64,000 bases of DNA from NCBI RefSeq assembly GCF_026261605.1, contig NZ_CP102486.1:2232001-2296000 (forward strand), in the 5' to 3' direction. Position 1 is the stretch's first letter; each line of letters begins with the position of its first letter. Under the pieces are notes generated by a model. The model did not search any database and was not told the origin of the DNA. It saw nothing but the letters and a program-made list of their open reading frames with translations. The stretch comes from Dechloromonas sp. A34. Lineage in GTDB: Bacteria > Pseudomonadota > Gammaproteobacteria > Burkholderiales > Rhodocyclaceae. Position numbers and translations under genes: made by a program. Of this stretch, positions 47,684-57,212 are shown one piece after another.

Positions 47684-48298
47684 TCAGCGCACGGAAACTT
47701 CGACGCGGCGGTTTCTCGGCTCGTAGGTGTTGTCTGGCGTCGGAACCAGAAGGTTCTTTTTGCCGTGCGACTCGATACTGAGGGAATTGGCTTTGAGCCC
47801 CTTCTCGCCGAGCAGGTCGGAAACCTTGCTTGCCCGTTTCAGCGCCAGCTGGTTGTTGTAGGGTTCGTTGGCCATCGTATCGGTATGGCCGATGACCGAG
47901 ATGTCGACCGCCGGTCTGGTATTCGCATCGGCGATTATTTTGGGAATCAGTGATTCCGACTCGGCGGTCAGCGTTGTTCCGGCGCTGAAATACAGCAGAA
48001 AGCGAGCCGGCATCTTCGGCAAGGCCGCCATCGTCGCCGCGAAGTCTTTCTTGATCTGCTGCTCTTCAACCTGCAGTGCTTCACCGTCGAGTGACCCGGC
48101 CTGGCCGGCCTTGGTGAGGACTTGTTCGCCTTTCTGTCCGCGGACGACCACCTCGCCAACTGTACCATCGGGGCTGGGGATCAATACGACATATGAGCGC
48201 GGCGCGCACCCGCCGAGCAGCATTGCCACCAGCACCAGGGTGCAACAGGTACGCGAATCGACGGTTCGGCCTGGCATACGCGGCTGCCGCGACTTCAT
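47684..48298 (-). CDS. OmpA-family lipoprotein
   Basis: A 204-residue protein with a lipobox (LLGGC) and a C-terminal OmpA domain (ISVIGHTDTMANEPYNNQLALKRA, then ESHGKKN, NRRVEV) that binds peptidoglycan. It overlaps the FecR gene by 4 bases and precedes the cyclase. It may anchor the FecR/CHASE2 system to the cell wall. Confidence 0.88.
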   Translation of the reverse strand: MKSRQPRMPGRTVDSRTCCTLVLVAMLLGGCAPRSYVVLIPSPDGTVGEVVVRGQKGEQVLTKAGQAGSLDGEALQVEEQQIKKDFAATMAALPKMPARFLLYFSAGTTLTAESESLIPKIIADANTRPAVDISVIGHTDTMANEPYNNQLALKRASKVSDLLGEKGLKANSLSIESHGKKNLLVPTPDNTYEPRNRRVEVSVR

Positions 48299-48729
48299 TC
48301 TTCAACCTTGAGCAGAAACTGCGTGCCGCGGACCCCGATGATGCCGGACGGCGTACTGACCGTCACGGCATCCGGTTTCAGCTTTTCAATGACGCCCGAG
48401 ACGTAGTTGAGGCTGCCTTTTGCCAACTTGCTGCTGAATTTCAGATTTCCCTGAACTGGCGAGTACAAATACTCATCGACGGTGAAGACAGTATCGGCGC
48501 CGAACGACATCACGGTCTCGTCCTTGAAGGTGACACCCATGCCGCTTTTTTTCCCGGTTTGCAGAACACTTCCCCGGTGGATCGGGGAACCGACCTCGGC
48601 CTTTATCTTTTTTTCGCCAGTGGTGATGGAGGCGTCGCCGGTGACACTTTTGACATGACCGATAGGAGGTTCGTTGGCGATGGCATGACCAGCCAGAAAC
48701 AGGTAGGCGATAACGATGATTCTTAACAT
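48295..48729 (-). CDS. Secreted FecR-domain protein
   Basis: A 144-residue protein with signal peptide (LRIIVIAYLFLAGHAIA) and a FecR domain (GSVLQTGKKSGMGVTFKDET, VSTPSGIIGVRGTQF). It lacks the cytosolic anti-sigma part of true FecR, so it probably acts in the periplasm with the CHASE2 cyclase. GGGAG before the ATG. Overlaps the OmpA-like gene. Confidence 0.88.
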   Translation of the reverse strand: MLRIIVIAYLFLAGHAIANEPPIGHVKSVTGDASITTGEKKIKAEVGSPIHRGSVLQTGKKSGMGVTFKDETVMSFGADTVFTVDEYLYSPVQGNLKFSSKLAKGSLNYVSGVIEKLKPDAVTVSTPSGIIGVRGTQFLLKVEE

Positions 48730-48765
48730 GGCGAACTCCCGTAAAGCATTCAAGACACTGATGAT

Positions 48766-50589
48766 TCAGGCGAGGGCGGCGATCCACTGCGTTGCCCGGC
48801 GCAGTTTTTCCGCCATGTCGCGAGAAAGATTTTCAAGCAGGGTAATTCTGAGCATCGGAGCATCATGTGCCAGGTGATCGATGTCGTCGGCATCCAGTAT
48901 CCAGCAATTTACCTGGCAATCGGCAATGACGGTAGCACTCCGTTTGCTCTGGCCCAGCAGGATCATTTCACCAAAACTCATACCTGGACCGAGCGTGGCG
49001 ATACGCTGATGAGCCCCATCATCCAACGGGACAAGAATGCTGACATAACCTTGTTCAATGAAAAAGACGTGGCCATCGCCTGCCTCCCCGGTCGTCAATA
49101 TCGGTTCGCCCGGTGCGAACTGCTTTTTGACAACCGCATCGGCAACTAGTGCCAGCAATTCCGGCGGCAATCCTTTCAGCAATGCACAATCGCCCAGCGC
49201 GACCCGGATTACCGTTGCCTGCTGCGAGTCGCCCAGCAGGCGGTTCTCGCACCACTCGACCGCAAGATCGTTGTCCTCGAAGCTCAAGTAGCCATGATCA
49301 GTCTTCGGCGCAGTCGTACTGAGGAAATGCTCGATCGCATGACGACCGTGAATCCGGGAAAAGACCACGGCGATGTCGTCGCCGGCGAATCTCAGGCGAG
49401 CCTCATTGAGCAGGCGGGCGGCGCTTTCCGAAATCCCGTCGACCTGATGCATGTCGAGGATGAAGCTGGCGGTGTCCGGCACCATGTCGATCATCCGGCG
49501 AATCACATACTCGACGCCGTCGACGGCAATGTAGCCGTGCAGACAGAGATACTTGATCCGCTGTGCATGCTCGTTGAGGTAGCTGCGCATGTCCGGCGTT
49601 GGCTGCCGTTTCGACGGTGCCTCGGCTGCCGTATAGACCCGGCCCAGCGCCATGGCGGGTTCGCCGGCGCGGCGGAAGACGTGCAGGCCGAAATCCTGCG
49701 AGAGTTGCCGGCAGGCCTCGATGCCGCGCACGCTATTGCCTTTGGCATCGAGCCGGGGAGAAAAGATGCCGATCCCGAAACGCCCCGGGAGGACCGCGAT
49801 AATGCCGCCACCGACGCCGCTCTTGGCCGGCATGCCGATCTCGTATAACCAGCTGCCGGCAAAGTCGTACATGCCGCAGGTTGCCATGACGCTCAGCACG
49901 CGCTCGACGTGCTCGACGGGTAGGGCGCGCTCGCCGGTCAATGGGTGCAGGCCGCCGTTGGCAAGGGTTGCCGCCATGTAGGCGAGGTCACGGCAGTCCA
50001 CCAGGACCGAGCACTGCCGGAAATAGTTCTCCAGGGAGGCCATCGGCTCGCCGTCGATGATCCCGAAATTCTTGAGCATCCAGGCAATTGCCCGGTTGCG
50101 GAAACCGGTCTCGCTCTCCGAGCGGTATACAGCCGCGTCGATACCCAGCTCACGGCCAGCGAAGGCACTCATCGAAGCAATTATTCTTTCCCATTGGGCT
50201 TCCGGCGTGCCTCCGCTGACCAGGCTGGCCGTGGCGATTGCACCAGCATTGATCATTGGATTGAGCGGCGCACCAGTTTTGGGATTCAGACTGATCGAGT
50301 TGAAGGCATCTCCACTCGGCTCGACGCCAACTTTTCTGGTGACAAAGTCGACACCGCGATCAGCCAGTGCCGTGGCAAAGACGAATGGTTTCGAGATCGA
50401 CTGGATGGTGAATTGCTGTTCCGAGTCGCCTGTCGAATAAGCCACACCGTCCATGGTGACAAGGGAAATGCTTAACCAGGAAGGATCGGCCTTGCTCAAT
50501 TCGGGAATGTAATTGGCCAGCTCGCCACCCTGCATCGATGCGAGTCGCGTACGCAGAGAATCGAGATAAACCTGGATCGGCGATTGCAT
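48766..50589 (-). CDS. glsA: Glutaminase with C-terminal STAS and cyclic-nucleotide-binding domains
   Basis: A 607-residue fusion. Residues 1-310 are glutaminase A, with the catalytic S64-x-x-K67 in QSISKPF; it releases ammonia from glutamine. A STAS domain follows (about 345-455), then a cNMP-binding domain (about 475-590, ILTTGEAGDGHVFFIEQGYVSI, GMSFGEMILLG). The ATG was chosen because of GGGGAC upstream. Glutaminase-STAS-cNMP fusions are known, but its neighbours here, a cyclase and an antiporter with the same domain, suggest one regulatory circuit. Confidence 0.92.
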   Translation of the reverse strand: MQSPIQVYLDSLRTRLASMQGGELANYIPELSKADPSWLSISLVTMDGVAYSTGDSEQQFTIQSISKPFVFATALADRGVDFVTRKVGVEPSGDAFNSISLNPKTGAPLNPMINAGAIATASLVSGGTPEAQWERIIASMSAFAGRELGIDAAVYRSESETGFRNRAIAWMLKNFGIIDGEPMASLENYFRQCSVLVDCRDLAYMAATLANGGLHPLTGERALPVEHVERVLSVMATCGMYDFAGSWLYEIGMPAKSGVGGGIIAVLPGRFGIGIFSPRLDAKGNSVRGIEACRQLSQDFGLHVFRRAGEPAMALGRVYTAAEAPSKRQPTPDMRSYLNEHAQRIKYLCLHGYIAVDGVEYVIRRMIDMVPDTASFILDMHQVDGISESAARLLNEARLRFAGDDIAVVFSRIHGRHAIEHFLSTTAPKTDHGYLSFEDNDLAVEWCENRLLGDSQQATVIRVALGDCALLKGLPPELLALVADAVVKKQFAPGEPILTTGEAGDGHVFFIEQGYVSILVPLDDGAHQRIATLGPGMSFGEMILLGQSKRSATVIADCQVNCWILDADDIDHLAHDAPMLRITLLENLSRDMAEKLRRATQWIAALA

Positions 50590-50726
50590 GGATGTCCCCA
50601 GCTGAATGGCAGATCGTATGTTCAAGCATTTATCATTCCAAATAACTGCCCGTCATCCCACCGCGGACGCCAAACCCCCCGGCGCAACAAAGTTGCTAGA
50701 CTGACGCTGAGCTGAATTTGTCCAAC

Positions 50727-50753
50727 CGCAGTCCATCGGGAACTGGCCGGATA
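50727..50753. repeat. 27-bp repeat, copy 1
   Basis: A 27-base segment ending GGGAACTGGCCGGATA, 25 of 27 bases identical to that at 51390-51416. It lies 30 bases before the flavin reductase start. It could be a shared promoter (GGAAC is typical of some ECF -35 boxes) or a small mobile repeat. Confidence 0.55.
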
Positions 50754-50782
50754 AGCTGTTCATGGCAAGCGGAGGTACTCTC

Positions 50783-51325
50783 ATGCGTGAGTTGGAACTG
50801 TGCAAGGCTTTTACCCTGATGGAATCAGGGCCGGTGGTCCTCGTCACGACCCATGATGGGACGAAGAACAACATCATGACCATCTCGTGGACCATGGTGG
50901 TGGATTTCACGCCGGTGTTTGCCATCACAACGGGCGAATGGAATCACTCCTTCGCGGCTCTGCGAACGAATCGGGAGTGCGTCATCGCGATTCCCACCGT
51001 CGATCTGTTGGATACGGTGGTCGGCATCGGGACATGTTCCGGGGCGGACACCGACAAGTTTGCCAAATTCGGGCTCACGCCGCTGCCGGCCAAGCTCGTC
51101 CGGCCGCCCTTGATCAAGGAGTGCCTGGCCAATATCGAGTGCAAGGTCATCGACATCGTCAACCAGCACAACATTGTGGTGTTGGAGGGGGTAGCCGCAT
51201 ACCTCGATACCAGCCGCCAGGAGAAGCTCACGGTGCATGCGGTGGGTGACGGAAACTTCATTGTCGACGGGCGCAAGATCGACCGGCGCACAATGATGGC
51301 CGCCAAGCTCCCGCCGGGTGTTTAG
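50783..51325 (+). CDS. Flavin reductase family protein
   Basis: A 180-residue FMN-binding split-barrel protein: PVVLVTTHDGTKNNIMTIS, NRECVIAIP, and DTDKFAKFGLTP are family segments. It reduces flavin or acts as a small oxidoreductase. GGAGG precedes the chosen ATG; one 21 bases earlier has no site. Flanked by two copies of a 27-bp repeat. Confidence 0.87.
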   Translation: MRELELCKAFTLMESGPVVLVTTHDGTKNNIMTISWTMVVDFTPVFAITTGEWNHSFAALRTNRECVIAIPTVDLLDTVVGIGTCSGADTDKFAKFGLTPLPAKLVRPPLIKECLANIECKVIDIVNQHNIVVLEGVAAYLDTSRQEKLTVHAVGDGNFIVDGRKIDRRTMMAAKLPPGV

Positions 51326-51370
51326 GATTCATTGACCCATCCCACCGGCTGCGGTCGGCTGCTCGGATGC

Positions 51371-51416
51371 AGCCCAATCGCAGCCCAATCGCAGCCCATC
51401 GGGAACTGGCGGGATA
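51371..51416. repeat. 27-bp repeat, copy 2, with tandem repeats
   Basis: The 27-base segment at 51390-51416 matches 50727-50753. Directly before it AGCCCAATCGC is repeated twice in tandem (51371-51392), with a degenerate third copy. It lies 19 bases upstream of the ABC transporter start. Confidence 0.6.
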
Positions 51417-51434
51417 CGGCGCCGCCTAATCTCC

Positions 51435-52088
51435 ATGCTCGAAATCGAAGCCCTCAGTCGACAGTTCAACCGGCGTCGCGTGCTGCACGAGGTGTCGCTT
51501 TGCCTGCAGGCCGGCGAATACGTGGCGATCGTCGGCGAATCCGGGGTCGGCAAATCGACCCTGCTCAACCTGATCGCCGGGCTGGACCGGCCGGACAGGG
51601 GGCGCCTGCGGCTCGACGGCGCCGACTACGCCGGGCTCGGCGACGACGCGCTGACCCGCCTGCGCCGCGACCGGATGGGCTTCGTCTTCCAGGCCTTTCA
51701 CATCCTGCCCCATCTCAACGTCTTGCAGAACGTCGCCCTGCCGCTCTGGCTGCAGGGCATCGACGGCCGCGCCGCCGACCAGCCGGCGCAGCAATTGCTC
51801 GATGCGGTTGGTCTCGGCGAACGGGCGGCGAGCTGGCCGCGCGAACTGTCCAGCGGCGAGTTGCAGCGGGTGGCAATCGCCCGGGCGCTGGTCAATCGCC
51901 CGCGCCTGGTGCTCGCCGACGAGCCGACCGGCAATCTTGACCCGGCCAATGGCGCCCGAGTGCTGGCCCTGCTCGCCGAACGCATCCGCGCCGCCGGCGC
52001 CATCGGCATCCTGGTCACCCATTCGCTGGAGGCGGCGGCGACCGCCGACCGCGTGCTGCGCCTGACCGGCGACGGACTGCAGGCGTGA
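51435..52088 (+). CDS. ABC transporter ATP-binding protein (LolD/MacB-type)
   Basis: A 217-residue ATPase. Walker A GESGVGKST, signature LSSGELQ (a variant of LSGGQ), Walker B LVLADEPTGNLD and an H-loop (VTHS). The layout is that of LolD/MacB-type enzymes. It is coupled by a 4-base overlap to the FtsX-type permease. Confidence 0.92.
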   Translation: MLEIEALSRQFNRRRVLHEVSLCLQAGEYVAIVGESGVGKSTLLNLIAGLDRPDRGRLRLDGADYAGLGDDALTRLRRDRMGFVFQAFHILPHLNVLQNVALPLWLQGIDGRAADQPAQQLLDAVGLGERAASWPRELSSGELQRVAIARALVNRPRLVLADEPTGNLDPANGARVLALLAERIRAAGAIGILVTHSLEAAATADRVLRLTGDGLQA

Positions 52089-54580
52089 AGCTGGCGCCGG
52101 TCTTCCTCGGCTCGCTGGCCCGGCGGCGGCTGGCGACGTTGTTTTCCGGGGCCGCCATCGTGCTCGGCGTGGCGCTTGGCATGGCGGTGCAGGCAGTGCA
52201 CGAGGCGGCCCTCGCCGAGTTCGCGCACGGCCTGCGGACGCTGGCTGGCGAGGCCGATCTGCAGGTGGTCGGGCCGCGCGGCGGCTTCGACGAGAAGCTC
52301 TACGCCGTGCTCGCCGCCCGTCCTGAAGTGGCAGCCGCCAGCCCGCTGGTCGAAGTCGAAGTCAAGCTGCCGGGGCGGCCGGAAACCCTGCAACTGCTCG
52401 GTGTCGATGTCTTCGCCCTGGCCCGGGTGACGCCGGCCCTGCTGCCGGCCGGGTCGGGCAACGAGCGCTTCGCCGCCTTGTCCGACGACGGCCTCTTTCT
52501 CGGGGCGGCGGCGCAGACGGCGCTCGGCGTGCAGCCCGGCGCCACGCTGCGCGTCCAGTCGGGAACCGAGATCGCGGACTTGCGGGTGGCCGGCGAGCTG
52601 CCCGGGGTGCGCGACAACCGCCGCCTGGCGGTGATGGACATCGCCGCCGTGCAGGCCCGCTTTGCCCGGCTCGGCCGGCTGAGCCGGATCGATCTGCGGC
52701 TGGCCGAGGGCAGGGCGCCCGCGGCGGCACGCGCCGCGCTGCAAGCCCTGCTGCCGCCCGGCGTGCTGATCGAAACGCCGCAGGCGGCCGCCGACGAATC
52801 GGCCAACCTGTCGCGGGCCTACCGGGTCAATCTGACCCTGCTCGCCGCCATGGCCCTGCTCACCGGCAGCTTCCTGGTCTTCTCGGCGCAGGCCCTGTCG
52901 GTCGTCCGGCGGCGCAGCGAATTCGCCTTCCTGCGCGCCATCGGGCTGTCGCGGCGCCGCCTGTTCGCCTGGCTGCTGGCCGAGGGGGCTGTGATCGGGT
53001 TGCTCGGCGGCCTGCTCGGCGTGGCGCTCGGCCTCGGCCTGGCCCGCGGGGCGCTGGCCCTGCTCGGCGGCGATCTGGGCGCCGGCTATTTCGCCGGGTT
53101 GCAACCGACCTTGCAGTTTCAGCCGGTGGTCGCCGCCCTCTACGTCGGGTTCGGCGTCGTTGCCGGCCTGGCCGGGGCCTGGCTGCCGGCGCGCGAGGCA
53201 GCGACGGTGGCGCCGGCCCAGGCCCTGAAGGCCGGCGATGAGGCGAACCTGACCGGCGGCCGGGCCCGCCCCTGGCTGGCTTTGGTCGTGCTGCTGGCGA
53301 GCCTGGCGGCGTGCTGGATACCGCCGGTCGCCGGCCTGCCGCTCGGCGGTTATCTGGCGATCGGCGGCCTGCTGGCCGGCAGCGTGCTACTGCTGCCGGC
53401 GGCGGCCACGGTGATCGCCCGGCTGCGGCCGGCGACCCGCTCGCTGCCTGGGCGTCTCGTCGCCGCCCGGCTGGCGGCTGCGCCGGGGCACGCTGTGGTG
53501 GCCGCCGCCGGGGTACTGGTCAGCGTCGCGCTGGCCGCCGCGATGGCGATCATGGTGGCGTCGTTTCGCGACTCGGTCGACCAGTGGCTGAACCAGATCC
53601 TGCCCGCCGACCTCTACCTGCGGGCCGGCCGCTCCCAGACTAGCGGCCATCTCGAACCGGCGCTGCAGGCGCGGATCGGCGCCGTGCCCGGGGTCGGGCG
53701 GGTCGCCTTCACGCGCCACGACAACCTGCGCCTCGCCGCCGGGCAGGCGCCGGTGGCGTTGATCGCGCGCCCGGTGTCGGCCGACGGGCGCGAACTGCCG
53801 CTGGTTGGCGGCGCGCCACAGGCCATCGTCAGCAATGAGCCGGCGATCTGGATTTCCGAAGCAGTGCGCGATCTGTACGGCTGGCAGCCTGGGCAGCAGG
53901 TCGCCCTGCCGCTCGCCGGCCGCGCCGTGCCGGTGGTCGTCGCAGGCATCTGGCGCGACTACGCGCGGCAGACCGGGGCCGTGATGATCGACCTCGCCGC
54001 CTACCGCCGGCTGACCGGCGACCCTCTGGTCAATGATGCCGCCATCTACCTCGCCCCCGGCGCCGCCGCCCAGGCGGTGGTCGAGGCGCTGGCCGCGACG
54101 GCCGGCCCGGACGGGCTGGAAGTCGCCTATCCCGGGGAAATCCGCGCGCTGAGCCTGCGCATTTTCGATCGCACCTTCGCCGTCACCTACCTGCTCGAGG
54201 CGGTCGCCGTGCTGATCGGCCTGGCCGGCGTGGCGGCCAGCTTTGCGGCATTGGCCGCGGCCCGTCGCCGCGAGTTCGGCATGCTCCGCCACCTCGGCCT
54301 GCTGCGCCGCCAGATCGGCTGGATGCTGGCCCAGGAAGGCGCGCTCGCCGCCGGCGTCGGCGTCTTCGGCGGCCTGCTGGCCGGCGGGGCGATCGGCCTG
54401 GTGCTGATCGAAGTGGTCAATCGGCAGAGCTTCCACTGGAGCATGGATCTGCACATTCCCTGGCTGTCGCTGGCTATTTTCGCCGTCGGCCTGATTGCCC
54501 TGGCGGCGCTTGCCGCCGTCCTCGCCGGGCGCCAGGCGATGCGCCAGGAGGCGGTGTTCGCGGTGCGCGAGGACTGGTGA
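52085..54580 (+). CDS. ABC transporter permease (FtsX/MacB type)
   Basis: An 831-residue membrane protein with ten helices in two FtsX-like halves, each followed or preceded by a large periplasmic domain. EFAFLRAIGLSRRRLFAWLLAEGA and EFGMLRHLGLLRRQIGWMLAQEGA mark the two repeats. It probably exports or extracts a lipid or lipoprotein with the ATPase, and its neighbour is an AttH-type lipocalin. Overlaps the ATPase (GTGA) and the AttH gene. Confidence 0.9.
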   Translation: MKLAPVFLGSLARRRLATLFSGAAIVLGVALGMAVQAVHEAALAEFAHGLRTLAGEADLQVVGPRGGFDEKLYAVLAARPEVAAASPLVEVEVKLPGRPETLQLLGVDVFALARVTPALLPAGSGNERFAALSDDGLFLGAAAQTALGVQPGATLRVQSGTEIADLRVAGELPGVRDNRRLAVMDIAAVQARFARLGRLSRIDLRLAEGRAPAAARAALQALLPPGVLIETPQAAADESANLSRAYRVNLTLLAAMALLTGSFLVFSAQALSVVRRRSEFAFLRAIGLSRRRLFAWLLAEGAVIGLLGGLLGVALGLGLARGALALLGGDLGAGYFAGLQPTLQFQPVVAALYVGFGVVAGLAGAWLPAREAATVAPAQALKAGDEANLTGGRARPWLALVVLLASLAACWIPPVAGLPLGGYLAIGGLLAGSVLLLPAAATVIARLRPATRSLPGRLVAARLAAAPGHAVVAAAGVLVSVALAAAMAIMVASFRDSVDQWLNQILPADLYLRAGRSQTSGHLEPALQARIGAVPGVGRVAFTRHDNLRLAAGQAPVALIARPVSADGRELPLVGGAPQAIVSNEPAIWISEAVRDLYGWQPGQQVALPLAGRAVPVVVAGIWRDYARQTGAVMIDLAAYRRLTGDPLVNDAAIYLAPGAAAQAVVEALAATAGPDGLEVAYPGEIRALSLRIFDRTFAVTYLLEAVAVLIGLAGVAASFAALAAARRREFGMLRHLGLLRRQIGWMLAQEGALAAGVGVFGGLLAGGAIGLVLIEVVNRQSFHWSMDLHIPWLSLAIFAVGLIALAALAAVLAGRQAMRQEAVFAVREDW

Positions 54581-54582
54581 CG

Positions 54583-55671
54583 ATGCTGCCCGGTCGCCGC
54601 GCCTTCCTGATGACACTGGCCAGCCTGCCGGCCTGGCGGGCCGGCGAACTGTTGGCCGAGGCGCCGATCGAGTTCGCCGTGGTCCGCCCCGGCCACATAC
54701 TGAAATTCCCCCGCGACCACGGCGCCCACCCGGATTTCCGCAACGAATGGTGGTACGCCACCGGCTGGCTGAGCCTGCCGGACGGTAGCCCGCTCGGTTT
54801 TCAATGCACCTTCTTCCGCGTCCGTACCGGCCTCGGCGAGGGCAACCCGAGCGCCTTCGCGCCGCGCCAGCTGGTCCTCGCCCATGCCGCCATCGCCGAT
54901 CCGCAACTGGGCCGCCTGCGTTATGCCCAGCGCACGGCGCGCACCGGTTTCGGTCGCGCCGGCTTTGCCGGCGGGCGAACGGAGGTCTGGATCGACGACT
55001 GGCGTTTCGAGCAGGACGCCGGGCGCTATCGCCTGGCGGTGTGGGCGGCGGATTTCGCCTACGAATTGAGCCTGGCTGCCGATGGCCCGCCGCTGCTCAA
55101 TGGCGATGCCGGATTCAGCCGCAAGGCACCCGACCCGCGTCACGCCAGCTACTACTACAGTCGGCCCCAGCTCGCGGTTAGCGGTACGCTGACGCGCGAC
55201 GGTCGGCCGCAGGCGGTGACGGGGCGGGCCTGGCTGGACCACGAATGGTCGAGTCAGCTGCTGCCAGAAGGTGCGCAGGGCTGGGACTGGCTCGGGCTCA
55301 ATCTCGACGACGGCGGCGCCCTAATGGCCTTCCGCCTGCGCAGCCCGGACGGCTCGCCGCTGTGGGCAGCCGCGACCTTGCAGCCGGCCGGGCAGGTGGC
55401 GCAGGCGCTGCCGCCCGCCGCCGTCGCCTTCGAGCCGCTCCGCCACTGGCGCTCGCCGCGCAGCGGCATTTCCTATCCGGTCGAGTGGCGCATCCGCATC
55501 GGCCAGCGAACTTTCGAAGTGCGTCCGCTGCTCGACGACCAGGAACTCGACAGCCGCCGCTCGACCGGCGCCATCTATTGGGAAGGCGCCATGCGCGTGG
55601 CGGAAGAGGGCCGGGAGGTCGGGCGCGGCTATCTGGAAATGACCGGCTACGGCGAAAGAATCAAGGTCTGA
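54583..55671 (+). CDS. AttH/CrtC-like lipocalin-type protein, Tat signal
   Basis: A 362-residue protein with a twin-arginine-like signal (GRRAFLMTLASLPAW) and the AttH/carotenoid-hydratase fold: FPRDHGAHPDFRNEWWYATGW, LDHEWSSQ, and GWDWLGLNLDDG. AttH-like proteins occur beside ABC exporters of this type, so it is likely the periplasmic or lipid-binding partner. Start chosen 3 bases after the permease stop with AGGA 9 bases upstream. Confidence 0.87.
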   Translation: MLPGRRAFLMTLASLPAWRAGELLAEAPIEFAVVRPGHILKFPRDHGAHPDFRNEWWYATGWLSLPDGSPLGFQCTFFRVRTGLGEGNPSAFAPRQLVLAHAAIADPQLGRLRYAQRTARTGFGRAGFAGGRTEVWIDDWRFEQDAGRYRLAVWAADFAYELSLAADGPPLLNGDAGFSRKAPDPRHASYYYSRPQLAVSGTLTRDGRPQAVTGRAWLDHEWSSQLLPEGAQGWDWLGLNLDDGGALMAFRLRSPDGSPLWAAATLQPAGQVAQALPPAAVAFEPLRHWRSPRSGISYPVEWRIRIGQRTFEVRPLLDDQELDSRRSTGAIYWEGAMRVAEEGREVGRGYLEMTGYGERIKV

Positions 55672-55953
55672 GCGGGGCGGTGGCGACCGAAGACATAATG
55701 TTCTGAGGGGTAAATCGTCAACACATCCGTCAGGTCGTAGGCCGACATGGGTAGAAAGTTAACGCGCTCTCCAAGGGGTATCGGCTACCGCTATTCGGCC
55801 TTTGCAGAAATACAGCCGGTGCCGCATTAACGGCCGGTATCAGGCCACTCAGCGGTCCTTGCAGGTGGAAAGGCGACGAAGGTCTGCTCTCATCTGCCGT
55901 GCAGGACTGTACTCGAACATTTGCGGACCTAGCGATTTCCGAACAGTGGACGT
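55672..55953. other. Intergenic region without recognised feature
   Basis: About 280 bases between the AttH-like gene and the next. I see no gene, hairpin terminator or recognisable element in it. Confidence 0.5.
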
Positions 55954-56502
55954 TCAGCGCCCAAGCTCAACAGGCTGCGAATCTGACCAGCGGTCCGAAT
56001 CGCCCCCGCATTTCCTTTCAAACTTTTCAAGCGTCTTCGAATGTTCAATATTTACTTGGCTGTCTAGCTCTTCTTCCCCAGCGTAATGTAGGACTCTAGG
56101 AGTGTTCTTTCTGCATCCCGTAGCACAACGATAGGAGGGAATATCGCCACGATCACGAATTACCGAGTAAGTTGCTCCTGCCAAAGGGAAATAGCTTCGT
56201 GAGGTCTGGTTGCATATGAACATAGCTGTAAAGCGATGTTTGTAACTGGAACCAGCCCATTTACAGAGACCCCTTCCCCCACCTGAGGGACCAGAAAATT
56301 TATATACATCCCAACCCTTAGCCTCGGCGAGCATATTTTGATATGCCCTGTCCGGTGATTGCTCGTTACTGATACGAAATATTTCGCATCTCGACACGTC
56401 ATAAAATCTGAGCTCATCGGACGCGCCGCAAGCTATCAGTGGAAATAGCACCACCGATAATTTAATGGCAAGACTCGCGGAGGCGCTGAAAATGCGGTGC
56501 AT
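55954..56502 (-). CDS. Secreted or lipoprotein hypothetical, 182 residues
   Basis: A protein with a hydrophobic N-terminus (IKLSVVLFPLIAC) that is either a signal peptide or a lipobox (LIAC). The mature part has several cysteines (SRCEIF, RGLCKW, IFICNQ-like, CATGC, RKCGG), suggesting disulfides. I recognise no family. Base composition is lower in GC than its neighbours. Several ATGs precede the chosen one. Confidence 0.5.
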   Translation of the reverse strand: MHRIFSASASLAIKLSVVLFPLIACGASDELRFYDVSRCEIFRISNEQSPDRAYQNMLAEAKGWDVYKFSGPSGGGRGLCKWAGSSYKHRFTAMFICNQTSRSYFPLAGATYSVIRDRGDIPSYRCATGCRKNTPRVLHYAGEEELDSQVNIEHSKTLEKFERKCGGDSDRWSDSQPVELGR

Positions 56503-56769
56503 CACGACATCGTGCCGCATCTTAAATTGCATAGCAACCGGCAAATTCCGCTCCTGGCCGATTTCTGTCAAGAGTGCTGGCCACACTGAGCTCTACGAAC
56601 AAGTCTTGCCGCCCACGACTGAAGTGCTGCAGTTTTTTGAGGTTGTGAAAGAGCGTTTTCCTGACTTGGAAGTTGATCGCTTCTTGGTGGCAAGAGACTA
56701 GCCGGGACGTTCGCGCTAGCGAACAATGGTGCTCTGTCCCGACTACATCCCGCAGGATTCAATTGCTCG

Positions 56770-57018
56770 TCATTTTTTTGGGTCGGGCTGCCCGCCGCCC
56801 TTGAATGCCGGGCTCGACGTATCTCCGGCCTGGCCCGGCGCGGGGCGCTGAACGCCGTCATCCACGGCATTCGACGGCGCCGATCGCGGTGGCACCACAT
56901 TCGGTTGGGCATCCGTGGCTGCAACCGGCGGTGCTGGAACCGCAGTTTTCGGTTCGCTCTCGTTACCGCAGCCCGCCACCAGTGCCAAAGCAATACCGAC
57001 CACCAGATAGTTTCCCAT
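56770..57018 (-). CDS. Small lipoprotein, proline-rich
   Basis: An 82-residue protein: signal with lipobox LVAGC, then a Pro/Ala-rich, low-complexity tail (ATDAQPNVVPPRSAPSN). GGAG lies about 11 bases before the ATG. Unknown function, probably periplasmic or outer-membrane. Confidence 0.55.
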   Translation of the reverse strand: MGNYLVVGIALALVAGCGNESEPKTAVPAPPVAATDAQPNVVPPRSAPSNAVDDGVQRPAPGQAGDTSSPAFKGGGQPDPKK

Positions 57019-57212
57019 TTAGCATAACTCCAGTTTTTGGTTGCCACGGATCACGCGTGAGACACCATCCACGTGGCGATTACTGCCGAAAGAGGCCTGG
57101 CCGCGGGCAAGGAATTGCATCCGGTGGCCGGCGCCTTGCACCCCGACGGTTGCACTCCACGCCAAGCAGCGTCAAACATAGAATGGATTCGCCAGCGAAT
57201 TCACCGTGCCGC

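Noticed and set aside
51371..51400. CRISPR-like repeat
   Set aside because: Only two to three tandem 11-mers without spacers, and no cas genes anywhere in the window.
56465..56701. Plus-strand frame of 78 codons
   Set aside because: It overlaps the minus-strand secreted protein, has no ribosome site and no recognisable motif.
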